NCBI GenBank assembly: GCA_041441465.1
Contig: JASDSY010000012.1
Location: forward strand, 62,001 to 126,000
Direction of reading: 5' to 3'
DNA from: JASDSY01 sp041441465
GTDB taxonomy: Bacteria; Muiribacteriota; UBA9980
Length of the DNA: 64,000 nt
The notes under the pieces are model-generated. The model was given only the letters and a program-made list of their open reading frames with translations, did no database searches and had not been told where the DNA came from. Positions 16,029 through 24,725 of this stretch are shown here, piece by piece. A program made the translations under genes and the position numbers. Each line of letters opens with the position of its first letter. The stretch's first letter is position 1.

Positions 16029-16043
16029 TGGCACATTTATTGC
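16029..16043 (+). promoter_or_regulatory. Sigma-54 promoter for the divergent NifX-like gene (plus strand)
   Basis: TGGCAC-ATTTA-TTGC again has GG-N10-GC and an excellent -24 box. The predicted start, near 16055, is only 3 nt before the ATG at 16058, which suggests an almost leaderless mRNA and favours that ATG over the one at 16049. Confidence 0.78.
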
Positions 16044-16048
16044 CGTAA

Positions 16049-16462
16049 ATGATTACCATGAATAAAATAAAAATAGCTATATTTACAGATGACTTTATGA
16101 GTATTTCGGCTCATCCCGGTCGGGCTTGCGGACTTTTAGTATGTGAAATACAAAAAGACGGAAGTTGCAATTTTTCAAAAATAAAAATAAAAGATGAAAA
16201 CGATTCGGGCTTGAAAATGAATGCTAAAAATGCTAGAGGCCAGCATAGATGCTCATTCGGGCAATCTTTTATAGAGGCGCCGGCCTCGTTTTTTAATTGC
16301 AATTATGCAATTAATTTGCGCGGCTGCAATGTCGTGATTATCAGAAACGCCGGCAGCCGTTTTTTTGAAAAGATGAGAAATAACGGTATAAAAATTATTA
16401 TAACGGAAACTGAAACCATACGTGAAGCGCTTTTTGAGATTTTTAAAATAAATGATTATTGA
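16049..16462 (+). CDS. Divergent NifX/ORP-like protein
   Basis: The 137-residue protein starts KIKIAIFTDDFMSISAHPGRACGLLVCEI, which fits the first half of a NifX-type domain, and ends with NLRGCNVVIIRNAGSRFFEKMRNNGIKIIITE, the usual second half. The middle is divergent and contains HRCSF and a Cys, possible metal ligands. The start is either 16049 or, more likely, 16058 given the predicted sigma-54 transcript start near 16055. It is transcribed away from the NifX/MinD operon, matching the two-divergent-operon plan of the Desulfovibrio orange protein locus. Confidence 0.75.
   Translation: MITMNKIKIAIFTDDFMSISAHPGRACGLLVCEIQKDGSCNFSKIKIKDENDSGLKMNAKNARGQHRCSFGQSFIEAPASFFNCNYAINLRGCNVVIIRNAGSRFFEKMRNNGIKIIITETETIREALFEIFKINDY
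16295..16312. promoter_or_regulatory. Candidate enhancer for the sigma-54 activator
   Basis: AATTGCA-N4-TGCAATT, whose arms extend to 9 bp with flanking TT/AA, lies in the coding sequence of the NifX-like gene, 250-300 bp from the divergent sigma-54 promoters. The same 7-4-7 palindrome occurs at 21589-21606 in front of the sigma-54 activator gene. Confidence 0.5.
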
Positions 16463-16474
16463 TTTTTTTATTGG

Positions 16475-17050
16475 CTATTTTTGCCCGCAGACGATATGGT
16501 GAAACGGATAGATGTCATTAAACGTTTGTATATTTGAAAATTTTGCGAGTTTCAGGTCGTCCTGGACTTTTAAAAAATGGATGCGTTCGTGTTGAGGCGG
16601 GCCTGAAGGAGTTTCCGCGGCTTTCCAGTCGATAATTATTACTTTGCCGCCTGGTTTTAAAGCGTTGTTTATGTTTTGAAGCATTTTTTCATGGTTGCCG
16701 ACTTCGTGATAAACGTTGGACATAAATATTATGTCAGCTGATGAATTTTCGATGTTAAGAATATCGTCCGAACAAATTCCGGATTTTATGTTCGTCAGTT
16801 TTTTTTCGTAGGCTTTTTTGTTGAAATGTTCTATCATTTCACTGCTGATATCGAGGCCGGTAAAAAAATATTCCGGAAATTGCTTAGCGAGAGTAAGCGT
16901 GAAAAAACCTGTTCCGACTCCAATTTCGACTATATTGCTTTTGGCGGCGGTATTAAATAAAAAAAATAGTTTTTTCGGATTGTTCCATTTTAACCGTTCT
17001 GGATTGTCTAACTTATGAGCGTTTTGAGGATTGAAAATTTTTTCTGACAT
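16475..17050 (-). CDS. Class I SAM-dependent methyltransferase
   Basis: Motif I is VEIGVGTGFFTLTLA near residue 41, with GLDISSEM ending strand 2 and IIFMSNVYHEV and LKPGGKVIIIDWK following. The N-terminal KLDNPERLKWNNP is common in a methyltransferase group of anaerobes with unknown substrates. The SAM-binding fold is clear; the substrate is not. It converges on the NifX-like gene with only 12 nt between the stops. AAGGCGA precedes the ATG. Confidence 0.8.
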   Translation of the reverse strand: MSEKIFNPQNAHKLDNPERLKWNNPKKLFFLFNTAAKSNIVEIGVGTGFFTLTLAKQFPEYFFTGLDISSEMIEHFNKKAYEKKLTNIKSGICSDDILNIENSSADIIFMSNVYHEVGNHEKMLQNINNALKPGGKVIIIDWKAAETPSGPPQHERIHFLKVQDDLKLAKFSNIQTFNDIYPFHHIVCGQK

Positions 17051-17117
17051 GATTTTCGCCTTTCTGTTAATTAATTACTTGCTTTTGATTTATGTTTTGG
17101 TATTGGTATAGTGCCGG

Positions 17118-17942
17118 CTATTTCATTCTGTTAATCAATTTATTTTTTATTACTCCTTTTTTTTCAACTGCTTTAGCCGGATCGATATTTTGTTTTACCT
17201 GTGAAATATTTTGCTGTGATTCTGAAATTATTAAATTAATATCAGCTTTAATTGTTTGTTTTTCAGAGTCGGTAATATTCATTGCGCTGATTATCGTTTC
17301 AATGTCGTTTTTCAAAACGGCTGTTTCCTCTTTAGAGATATTCGCTGAATTTAAAATAGCGTTTATATCAGTTGTAAGTTTTGTGGCTTCCGGAGGTGTT
17401 ATTTTTTTATCGGCTATGTAATTTGACATATCTGTGGCGAATTTCTGTACGCTTTCGGTAGACGGTTTGTTGGCGGTTGAAAGTGTTGTTGTGATATCGC
17501 TTTTTAATTGAGTTTTCATTTCGGCTGTTACCTGTGATTCTGATTTTATTGAATTGATGTCTGTTTTGAATTTGTTCAAATTGTTTTTTTGTTCGCCGGA
17601 AAATTGTGCCGATATTTTATTTTTTAGTTCATCGGCGCTGAGTGCGGATTTTTTTTCTGATACCGTATTTTTAACTGAAGCGGTAGTTGAAGTGGCAGTT
17701 GTTATTGATTCTTTATTTATCGCGGGAGCGTTATTACTAGTACTTGTTTTTAAGTTGTTTTTAGATGTTGAACTGAAATTTGAAGCTTTTGATTCTGGTT
17801 TTGAAATTTCGGTCGCCGGAGTTTTGAGTGAAATCGATGGCTTAGATATTGCCGCGCCGCTTTTTTCGCGAGCGTTCAATTCAGCGGTTTGATTAAGTAA
17901 AATAAAAAATGCTATTGTTAAAATAATTATTTTATTTTTCAT
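17118..17942 (-). CDS. Exported repetitive helical protein of unknown function
   Basis: A signal peptide (about 1-24, ending ELNA) leads into a Ser/Thr/Lys/Ala-rich linker. A run of related helical segments of about 30-35 residues follows, built around DI..I(I/L)...NIS..E and LKNDIETII/IKADINLII. No enzymatic motif or cysteine was seen. It is probably a periplasmic structural or surface protein. GGAGG lies 6 nt before the ATG, and a TATAAT -10 box (minus strand, 17968-17973) is present without a good -35. Confidence 0.55.
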   Translation of the reverse strand: MKNKIIILTIAFFILLNQTAELNAREKSGAAISKPSISLKTPATEISKPESKASNFSSTSKNNLKTSTSNNAPAINKESITTATSTTASVKNTVSEKKSALSADELKNKISAQFSGEQKNNLNKFKTDINSIKSESQVTAEMKTQLKSDITTTLSTANKPSTESVQKFATDMSNYIADKKITPPEATKLTTDINAILNSANISKEETAVLKNDIETIISAMNITDSEKQTIKADINLIISESQQNISQVKQNIDPAKAVEKKGVIKNKLINRMK

Positions 17943-18091
17943 ATATACCTCCGATTTTATTTGATATATTATACCATAAAAAAATAATAAGGATATTTTT
18001 TTATTATTATCACTGCCTTTTTAAAATATTTTTGTTAGAATTATTTGTTATGAATTATATATTATAAGTAAAGTGAAAGCAGGCATTAATA

Positions 18092-18511
18092 ATGCATGAA
18101 AGATGTTTTGGCTGCGGCCAGGAAAATGAGCGCGGCCTTAAGTTAAAGGTGAATTACATTGACGGCGATAACGCGACCGCAGAATTTACTACCGATGAAT
18201 CTTTGAGAAGTCACGATGGTATTTTGCATGGTGGAATTATATGCACCATACTCGATACCGTTATGGCTAACATGGTTTCAAATAAAATAAACGTCAGGGC
18301 GTTTACTGCGAAGTTCGAGGTGAGGTTTAGGAATCCTATTACAACTAATGAAAAAATATATGTTTTTTGTAATATTTCTAAAAGTTATGGCAGTATAATA
18401 GAGGCTGAAGGCAAAATAAAAAATGAATCCGGCATTATCGCGGTCAGCGCTAAAGGATGGTTTGCGCGTGAAAAAATCTCAAACGGAATGAAAGACAGTA
18501 AAAATTGTTGA
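18092..18511 (+). CDS. PaaI-like hotdog-fold thioesterase
   Basis: The 139-residue protein starts CFGCGQENERGLKLK, the N-terminal motif of a PaaI/4HBT hotdog subgroup, and contains the catalytic loop HGGIICTILDTVMANM near residue 48. Such enzymes hydrolyse acyl-CoA or related thioesters in the cytoplasm. The acyl substrate cannot be predicted. It is monocistronic by appearance: a new promoter begins just after its stop. Confidence 0.82.
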   Translation: MHERCFGCGQENERGLKLKVNYIDGDNATAEFTTDESLRSHDGILHGGIICTILDTVMANMVSNKINVRAFTAKFEVRFRNPITTNEKIYVFCNISKSYGSIIEAEGKIKNESGIIAVSAKGWFAREKISNGMKDSKNC

Positions 18512-18515
18512 TCGG

Positions 18516-18544
18516 TTGACGTAAAAACCTTGATATGTTAAAAT
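18516..18544 (+). promoter_or_regulatory. Sigma-70 promoter for the methyltransferase at 18653
   Basis: TTGACG (18516-18521), 17 bp, TAAAAT (18539-18544). The predicted start lies near 18551, giving a leader of about 100 nt. Confidence 0.7.
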
Positions 18545-18652
18545 TAAAGTAGTGAAAAGTTATATAAGTGCGCCGATGAAATTTTATTTTTATGTCGGTC
18601 GGGCAATGTTAACAGATATGGAAATTGAGCTTAAGACGTATAAGGAGATAAA

Positions 18653-19360
18653 ATGGATGATAATAATTTGACATTAAGTTCACTTTGTAAAATCGACTGG
18701 GAGAAGGTTTACAGGCTGCCCTGGCATCTGGACATAGACGAGCCGGCCAGTGAAAAACATGAAGCGGGTTATTGGAATGAACGGGCAAAGACCATGTATG
18801 ATGATGAGGATTATTGCGCGCCGCGCGTTAAAGCGTTTTTAGAATTTGTCGATATTCCCGCGGGCGCGTCGGTTATTGATATTGCTTCAGGGATTGGCGT
18901 ACTGACGCTTCCTCTTATAGAAAAAGGGTGCCGTGTTACGGCCGTAGATATTTCTGATTATTCGCTAGATGTTTTGAAAAAAAACTGCGTTAAGAATATT
19001 GAAAATTTAAGAATTGTCAATGAATATTTTCGCGAGGCAGCTGAAAATCTCGAACCGTGCGATTATGTCCTGAATTTTTATTCATTGGGCCTTGTTTGCA
19101 TGGACCGCGGCGGCAATACCGATCTCGCGGATTTGCTCATTAAAATGAATAATCTGGCTAAAAAGAAAGTCGTCATAACAATGCCTGAAAATGAGGAGAA
19201 CGATATCGCCGAGGTATTCAAAAAATCCTACTACTGGATATTATACGGCGTGCTTTTATCGCTGGGAATAGTTCCGAAGCTTGAATTTAAATGGGTTGAA
19301 GGCCTCGGGATGATGGGGATTATACATTGGGAACCAATAAGGATAATAAACAAAAAATAA
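18653..19360 (+). CDS. Class I SAM-dependent methyltransferase
   Basis: The 235-residue protein has motif I VIDIASGIGVLTLPL near residue 77, VTAVDISDYSLDVL at strand 2 and VLNFYSLGLVCMD at strand 4. The N-terminal half (KVYRLPWHLDIDEPA, GYWNERAKTM) resembles methyltransferases found next to metal or corrinoid genes in anaerobes. The substrate is unknown. AAGGAGAT lies 4 nt before the ATG. It has its own promoter and a terminator, so it appears to be a single-gene unit. Confidence 0.8.
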   Translation: MDDNNLTLSSLCKIDWEKVYRLPWHLDIDEPASEKHEAGYWNERAKTMYDDEDYCAPRVKAFLEFVDIPAGASVIDIASGIGVLTLPLIEKGCRVTAVDISDYSLDVLKKNCVKNIENLRIVNEYFREAAENLEPCDYVLNFYSLGLVCMDRGGNTDLADLLIKMNNLAKKKVVITMPENEENDIAEVFKKSYYWILYGVLLSLGIVPKLEFKWVEGLGMMGIIHWEPIRIINKK

Positions 19361-19437
19361 TGTTAATTTTTACGACCAGCCAGAATGATTTGCTTTTTTG
19401 AAAAAATATAGGTTTGTAATTAAAATTTTGAATAAGT

Positions 19438-19485
19438 AAAATAGGTGCCGAATGAAATAATTTCAGAAGCACCTATTTTTGTTTT
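19438..19485. terminator. Bidirectional intrinsic terminator
   Basis: AAAATAGGTGC (19438-19448) pairs perfectly with 19469-19479, with a short inner GAAAT/ATTTC stem. T-rich tracts flank both sides, so it can serve the methyltransferase (+) and the convergent TrmO-like gene (-). Confidence 0.8.
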
Positions 19486-19524
19486 AATTTGCATTATCGC
19501 AGTTGAATTTTAACCGGCTTAATT

Positions 19525-20022
19525 TTATTTTAAGATGAACCTGTCGTCGGATTTTTTTGTTTCGGCTTTTTTAGCTTTATTTTCGAACCAGCCGCTTTTT
19601 TCTGGAGCATATGAGTCGAATTCCATAACGTAAGGTTTTATATCCAATAACGGTGTTGAATTTAACATATCGACATTTTCGATTTTTAAGAAACGGCCGT
19701 TTCTTAAAATCAGCCTGACAACTGAAAAACCTATAGGGCATGGCCTTTTAGGTGAACGTGTCGCGAATATTCCATGCTCTCTGTCGTCTAAAAAGGGAGT
19801 TACTTTTAAAGAGTAGCTTTTACATTCATGAAGGTGGTAAAAAAGCATGATGTGCGAAAAACCTTCAATATCGTCAAGCCCGGCAGCGTATTTTTCATAT
19901 ATTTCAATTTCGCCTGCTATTCCGGCGGCTCCTGTCGGCTGTATAGGCATTCCTGACAGCTCATTAAATGGGGTTTTTATAATGCCGATAACAGGCAATG
20001 TAACATTATGAACTTCATCCAT
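19525..20022 (-). CDS. TrmO/TsaA-family protein
   Basis: The TsaA-like fold is shown by IGIIKTPFNE at the N-terminus, the central FATRSPKRPCPIGFSVVRL and DMLNSTPLLDIKPY. TrmO enzymes methylate the threonylcarbamoyl group of t6A37 in tRNA. At 165 residues this is a single-domain form lacking the C-terminal extension of E. coli TrmO, and small homologues are often found near molybdenum-cofactor genes, so the substrate may differ. GGAG lies upstream of the ATG. Confidence 0.82.
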   Translation of the reverse strand: MDEVHNVTLPVIGIIKTPFNELSGMPIQPTGAAGIAGEIEIYEKYAAGLDDIEGFSHIMLFYHLHECKSYSLKVTPFLDDREHGIFATRSPKRPCPIGFSVVRLILRNGRFLKIENVDMLNSTPLLDIKPYVMEFDSYAPEKSGWFENKAKKAETKKSDDRFILK

Positions 20023-20192
20023 GGAGTATGCTCCTTAATTATTTTGTTTGAGTTTTTTATGCGTATGATGAATTTTTATGTCAGCGTCCGATGTTAGAAA
20101 AAATGCTCGGGATTTTTAATTATCAAGGCGCCGCCCAAGCGAGAAGTTTTTTGAGTATGACAAATCGGCGCCCGCTTTATCAGATTTATGCG

Positions 20193-21560
20193 TTAAAGCA
20201 GCCCGTATTTTTTCATCTTGCGCCATAGCGTAGCTTTGTCAATTCCGAGAAACTCGCTTGCCATTGTGCGCTTTCCTGAAAATTTAGCGAGCGCGTTTAT
20301 TATCGATTGTTTTTCCGTAATGTTTTTGGCCGCCTTCAAATCTTTCATTTCTTCGGATATTTCAATGTGCGATTGTTTGTAATTGTCCAGATAATCTTTA
20401 TATTCGGAAGACAGGTGTTTTATGCTCAATGTGTCGCCTTTGCAAAAAATGCAAGCGTATTCGAGAATATTTTGCAATTCTCTTACATTTCCGGGAAAGT
20501 CATAAGAAGCGAAAAATTGATACAGTTCTTCCGAAATAAGCGATATGTTTTTTGAATATTTTACGTTTAATTTATTTATGAAATAATCAGCCAGAAGCGG
20601 AATATCGTCGCGGCGCTCTCGCAGCGAAGGAAGTTTCAGATTTACGATTTTTAGCCTGTAATAAAGATCTTCCCTGAATTTTCCTTTTTTTATCATCATT
20701 TTTATGTCACGGTTTGTCGCGGCTATTATTCTTACGTCTGCTTTTACGGTTTTTATCCCGCCGAGCGGTTCATAGCATTTTTCCTCGATTACTCTTAAAA
20801 GTTTTACCTGAAGGTGGAGAGGCATTTCGGCAATTTCGTCAAGGAATATCGTTCCGCCGGCGGCGAGTGCGAAACGGCCAGGTTTATCGGTTTTTGCGTC
20901 GGTGAAAGCGCCTTTTACGTATCCGAATAATTCCGATTCAAGTAAATTTTCCGGTAAAGCTCCGCAGTTAACCGTTATAAACGGCCCTGACGAACGCCTG
21001 GAGATATTATGTATCGCCCTGGCAATAAAACTTTTGCCGCTTCCTGAAGGGCCCTCTATCAGAACGTTGCAATTACTTTCGGCTATGTCGGGCATTATTT
21101 CAAAAAGATTCTTGAAGTAATCGCTCTGGCCTATTATATCGAATTGCGAATATTTGTCGAGCAGCTGCTTTTTGAGTGTTTCGATATTCGAAACGTCCTT
21201 GAATATTTCGATGCCGCCGATTATACTTCCCGAGTCGTCATATAAAGGTCCGGTTGTTATGGATATCGGTATTTTTTTCCCGGCGCCTGACGTTATGGTT
21301 AATTTTATCCCTTCCACTTTTTCGCCGGTTTTTAAAGCTTTTTTCAGCGGACACATTATTCCGCAAATGTCGGTATTAAAAATTTTTGAGCATTTCAGGC
21401 CGTGCGCATTATCCGCTTTTATTCCTGTAATTTTTTCGGCCGCCTTATTAAATGACGTTATTTGGAAATTACGGTCGACCGTAAAAATGCCGTCGGTAAA
21501 ATAATCGATGACCTGCCTGCCGTCGAGTGAAAATATATTTTTTATTCTGCTTTGATTCAT
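20193..21560 (-). CDS. Sigma-54-dependent activator with PAS sensor
   Basis: A PAS domain (about 15-130) contains a Cys-rich segment CSKIFNTDICGIMCPLKKAL, suited to a redox or metal sensor. The AAA+ domain (about 150-375) has Walker A EGPSGSGKS and the loop GAFTDA in place of GAFTGA, a variant seen in several activators. A Fis-type helix-turn-helix (MASEFLGIDKATLWRKMKKYG) ends the protein. I use the ATG at 21560; the upstream frame would need a TTG and would run across the palindrome at 21589. It is the only sigma-54 activator in the window and the obvious candidate regulator of the promoters at 16003-16043. Confidence 0.9.
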   Translation of the reverse strand: MNQSRIKNIFSLDGRQVIDYFTDGIFTVDRNFQITSFNKAAEKITGIKADNAHGLKCSKIFNTDICGIMCPLKKALKTGEKVEGIKLTITSGAGKKIPISITTGPLYDDSGSIIGGIEIFKDVSNIETLKKQLLDKYSQFDIIGQSDYFKNLFEIMPDIAESNCNVLIEGPSGSGKSFIARAIHNISRRSSGPFITVNCGALPENLLESELFGYVKGAFTDAKTDKPGRFALAAGGTIFLDEIAEMPLHLQVKLLRVIEEKCYEPLGGIKTVKADVRIIAATNRDIKMMIKKGKFREDLYYRLKIVNLKLPSLRERRDDIPLLADYFINKLNVKYSKNISLISEELYQFFASYDFPGNVRELQNILEYACIFCKGDTLSIKHLSSEYKDYLDNYKQSHIEISEEMKDLKAAKNITEKQSIINALAKFSGKRTMASEFLGIDKATLWRKMKKYGLL

Positions 21561-21588
21561 AAAGCGAATTTTAGCATATTTTATTTTA

Positions 21589-21606
21589 AATTGCAAATTT
21601 GCAATT
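21589..21606. promoter_or_regulatory. 18-bp perfect palindrome before the sigma-54 activator gene
   Basis: AATTGCAAATTTGCAATT is fully self-complementary and lies 29 bp before the activator ATG. It has the format AATTGCA-N4-TGCAATT shared with 16295-16312. Likely the binding site of the activator itself, allowing autoregulation. Confidence 0.55.
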
Positions 21607-21720
21607 AAGGCGGTGCTGAATTTTAACAGAGTGATTGAGATATATTTCAAGTCGGTTTGGGAGTTTTTAATTTCAATTTAACTAATAAAAGAACCATAAT
21701 ATAAAAAAATAAATATGTCA

Positions 21721-21749
21721 TTTAAAATTTATTTGTTTTCTGATATAAT
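21721..21749 (+). promoter_or_regulatory. Extended -10 promoter for the hybrid histidine kinase
   Basis: TATAAT (21744-21749) is preceded by TG one base upstream (extended -10), with a weak -35 TTTAAA (21721-21726) at 17 bp. The start would be near 21756, about 60 nt before the ATG. Confidence 0.5.
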
Positions 21750-21814
21750 AAAAAATAACTAAGTGGTTTTTTGAGAATATATTTTGTTATGATTGAGTTT
21801 TCCGGAGGATATTT

Positions 21815-24148
21815 ATGAATGACGACAGGAATTACAATGAAAAAATGGTACGCGACGAATATATGCTGTATCATGGAAGTTTTATGCAAAGTCCGATTGC
21901 TCAACTTATTGTCAATCCGCTGAATTTAGAGATAATAGAAGCTAATTATTCTGCTGCCAGATTTTATGACCTGCCTGTAAAATCTCTCAAGAAAATGAAA
22001 ATTACCGGCCTGCTAGCTATGCCTGAGGAAAATATTCAAGAAAAAATGCAGTCGGCAATTGCCAATCATTCCGAAATATGGACTTTTAAACAAACCTTAC
22101 CGCACGGCGAACATAAAGAAATAGAATTTCATGTTTTTCTTATCGAGATAAACGATAAATATTTTTTTAACTTTTCTATAAATGATGTTACCCTGAAAAA
22201 TCGTTCCACTATCCAGTTGATGCAAAATTTTCAAAAATATTACGATGTTTTTGAAAATGCGTCCGAGTTAATTTTATTAATTAATTCTGACGGAAGTTAT
22301 AATTTTTCCGTTGAAGCGTTGAATCCTGCCGCTCAGTCCTGCTTTTCATTGACTGAAGTCGACGCTGCCGCGGGCCCGCTCGAGCAGTTCGTGCATCGCG
22401 AAAATGCCGCTCTGTGGATTGAAAATGCCGAAAAATGCAGGACCCATTCCAAAAGTGTCAGTTTCGAATTCGCGGCCGGGCCGGCCTGGTATAATGTAAT
22501 ATTTACACCGCTTCGGGATTCTAACGGCATAACGAATAAAATACTGGCTTCATGCCGTGACGTTAGCGCTTACAAAAGAAACGTTGAGCATCTGAAAAAA
22601 AGCGAGATGCGTTTTAAAACTCTAGTCGAATCGGCAAATGTACTTATATGGGAAACGGACAAAACTTTAAAATATACTTATGTCAGCCCGCAGGTGAAAT
22701 CGATTCTCGGCTTTGAAACACGCGAAATGATGAATCTTGAAATAATTTATTTCATGAAACCGGGAAGCCGTGAAAAAGTTAAAGAGATGCTTAATCCTTC
22801 TAAATTGAATTCTAATTCATATGTTACTCTCGAAATCGAGCATATACACAAAAACGGCGAAACCGTGATGATGGAATTTTACTCATATCCTTTGTTCGAT
22901 GAAAATAAGGCTGTTACAGGATATTGCGGGATATTACGCGATGTTACAGAGTCCAGGAAGGCGGCCGAAAACTTAAAAGCTGCGAAAGACGAGGCCGTTG
23001 CGGCACGAAACGCGGCTGATCTCGCCAACGCCGCCAAAAGCAGATTTTTAGCCAATATGAGCCACGAGATAAGGACTCCGCTAAATTCGGTGCTCGGCTT
23101 CTCTGACTTGCTAGCTGAAACGCCGCTTTTTAAAGATCAAAGCGAATACCTTAATTATATCCGTTCCAGTGGGCGCCTGCTGCTTTCGCTCATTAACGAT
23201 ATACTGGATTTCTCCAAAATCGAGTCGGGAATGCTGCAGCTTGAAAAAATTAATTTTGATATCACTGAAATAATCACTGAAGTATTAAAAACTTCCGGCA
23301 CCGCTTCAAGCAAGAAAGGCGTCAATTTAGCCAGCGATATCGACGATATTACATGCCAGCTTATCGGCGACCCTTACAGGCTGAGGCAGGTATTGACAAA
23401 TCTCGTGACTAATGCCATAAAATTTACTGAAAACGGGAATGTGGTCACACGTGTGATAAAGCAAAATGAAACGGAAAAAACTATTACCATAAAAATAAGC
23501 GTTATAGACGAAGGGATTGGAATGAACGAGGAGATCCGCCAGAGGCTTTTTAAGCCTTTTATGCAGGCAGATACTTCGACGACCCGGGTTTACGGCGGCA
23601 CCGGCCTCGGCCTGGCTATTTGCAACAGCCTTGTCAAACTAATGGGCGGTGAACAGATTTTTGTCGACAGCGCTGCCGGGTGTGGAAGCAACTTTTATTT
23701 TACCCTTGAGTTTGAAAAATATTTCGAGACGGCCGAACATACGTTCATAGAGTCAACGGCGGACCTGGAATCTGTTTCAGGATTTAATATACTTCTTGTC
23801 GAGGATAACGTCTTGAACTCAAAGCTGGCGTCGAGGATCCTGGAACTAAACGGCAATAAAGTGACAAGCGTCGGCACCGGCCTCGCAGCGCTTAATTCGT
23901 TACAAAATAATAGTTATGACCTGATCCTCATGGATATTCGCCTTCCCGTTATGGACGGTTATTCGGCGACGCGTGAAATCAGGAAGTTAAATCGGCAAAT
24001 ACCGATTATTGCTATGACAGCAGGCGTAATTAAAGGTGATTACGAAGAGTGTATCGCGTCTGGCATGAACGATTACATATCAAAACCGATTTCGATCAAA
24101 GAGTTAAAATACAAATTACATAAAATTTTAAAAGTCGATAAGCCTTGA
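21815..24148 (+). CDS. Hybrid sensor histidine kinase (PAS-PAS-PAS-HisKA-HATPase-REC)
   Basis: Three PAS-like regions (about 20-130, 140-255, 265-385) precede the HisKA box FLANMSHEIRTPLNSVLGF near residue 405. The ATP-binding domain has the boxes LVTNAIKFTENG, DEGIGM and GGTGLGLAI. A C-terminal receiver has NILLVEDN, the phosphoacceptor Asp in LILMDIRLPVMDGY and the conserved Lys in ISKPIS. No transmembrane segment is evident, so it probably senses a cytoplasmic signal. No separate response regulator or phosphotransfer protein is adjacent; partners must be elsewhere. GGAGGA lies before the ATG. Confidence 0.9.
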   Translation: MNDDRNYNEKMVRDEYMLYHGSFMQSPIAQLIVNPLNLEIIEANYSAARFYDLPVKSLKKMKITGLLAMPEENIQEKMQSAIANHSEIWTFKQTLPHGEHKEIEFHVFLIEINDKYFFNFSINDVTLKNRSTIQLMQNFQKYYDVFENASELILLINSDGSYNFSVEALNPAAQSCFSLTEVDAAAGPLEQFVHRENAALWIENAEKCRTHSKSVSFEFAAGPAWYNVIFTPLRDSNGITNKILASCRDVSAYKRNVEHLKKSEMRFKTLVESANVLIWETDKTLKYTYVSPQVKSILGFETREMMNLEIIYFMKPGSREKVKEMLNPSKLNSNSYVTLEIEHIHKNGETVMMEFYSYPLFDENKAVTGYCGILRDVTESRKAAENLKAAKDEAVAARNAADLANAAKSRFLANMSHEIRTPLNSVLGFSDLLAETPLFKDQSEYLNYIRSSGRLLLSLINDILDFSKIESGMLQLEKINFDITEIITEVLKTSGTASSKKGVNLASDIDDITCQLIGDPYRLRQVLTNLVTNAIKFTENGNVVTRVIKQNETEKTITIKISVIDEGIGMNEEIRQRLFKPFMQADTSTTRVYGGTGLGLAICNSLVKLMGGEQIFVDSAAGCGSNFYFTLEFEKYFETAEHTFIESTADLESVSGFNILLVEDNVLNSKLASRILELNGNKVTSVGTGLAALNSLQNNSYDLILMDIRLPVMDGYSATREIRKLNRQIPIIAMTAGVIKGDYEECIASGMNDYISKPISIKELKYKLHKILKVDKP

Positions 24149-24207
24149 AAATACTACTAAATGAAGAAATCTAAAACGGGAAAAATATTTTTTTTATGCA
24201 GGAATCA

Positions 24208-24236
24208 TTGACAACACTAAAATTGTATGTTAAAAT
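24208..24236 (+). promoter_or_regulatory. Strong sigma-70 promoter for the Asn/Ile/Asp-rich protein gene
   Basis: TTGACA (24208-24213), exactly 17 bp, TAAAAT (24231-24236). The predicted start lies near 24243, about 36 nt before the ATG at 24279. Confidence 0.8.
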
Positions 24237-24278
24237 TTTTACATAATTTAAAATTCAATTAAAAAAAAGGGGTGCGAT

Positions 24279-24725
24279 ATGCGTAGAGTAAATATTGAAA
24301 ATACGATTGTTGGTAATAATTGTGGTAATGATGTTAACACATGCTGTGATAATCATAATATCATAGGTGAAACAAACTGCAGCCACAACATTATTGATAA
24401 CGTAATAGATAATTCAAAAGTGAATATTATAAACGCATCGCTTCGTGACACCGTAATCACGGGACACAAGCTTTACGCAAATCGGCCTGAATGCCATATC
24501 ATAGCGGACAATATATCGAACGATAATATAAATATCATTAAAAATGTGGACATTAACGCTATAAACACAGAACACATCGATATTAATATTATTAACGATA
24601 AAATCAATGATATAAAAATTGACGCAGCTGATATTGATATAAATAACGATATCATCGATGAAATCGATATCGAAAATATCAAAAAAGGCATTAATACAAA
24701 AACTATCACAAGCGATATAATCTAA
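24279..24725 (+). CDS. Asn/Ile/Asp-rich repetitive protein of unknown function
   Basis: The 148-residue sequence is dominated by Ile, Asn and Asp in a loose period such as NII..NI, DINIIND and DIDINND, with four Cys near the N-terminus and one more near residue 70. There is no signal peptide or hydrophobic segment. The alternation would suit a beta-solenoid or a low-complexity assembly, but I do not recognise a family. A near-perfect promoter, an AAGGGG ribosome site and a strong terminator indicate a real, single-gene transcription unit. Confidence 0.6.
   Translation: MRRVNIENTIVGNNCGNDVNTCCDNHNIIGETNCSHNIIDNVIDNSKVNIINASLRDTVITGHKLYANRPECHIIADNISNDNINIIKNVDINAINTEHIDINIINDKINDIKIDAADIDINNDIIDEIDIENIKKGINTKTITSDII

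Noticed and set aside
16015..16033. TGCCA-N9-TGGCA palindrome considered as a repressor operator
   Set aside because: Both arms are explained as the -24 boxes of two divergent sigma-54 promoters, which also supply correctly spaced -12 boxes.
20100..20190. GGCGCCG/CGGCGCC inverted repeat after the sigma-54 activator gene
   Set aside because: Arms are only 7 bp and partly self-palindromic, the loop is near 38 nt and there is no T-run; weak as a terminator.
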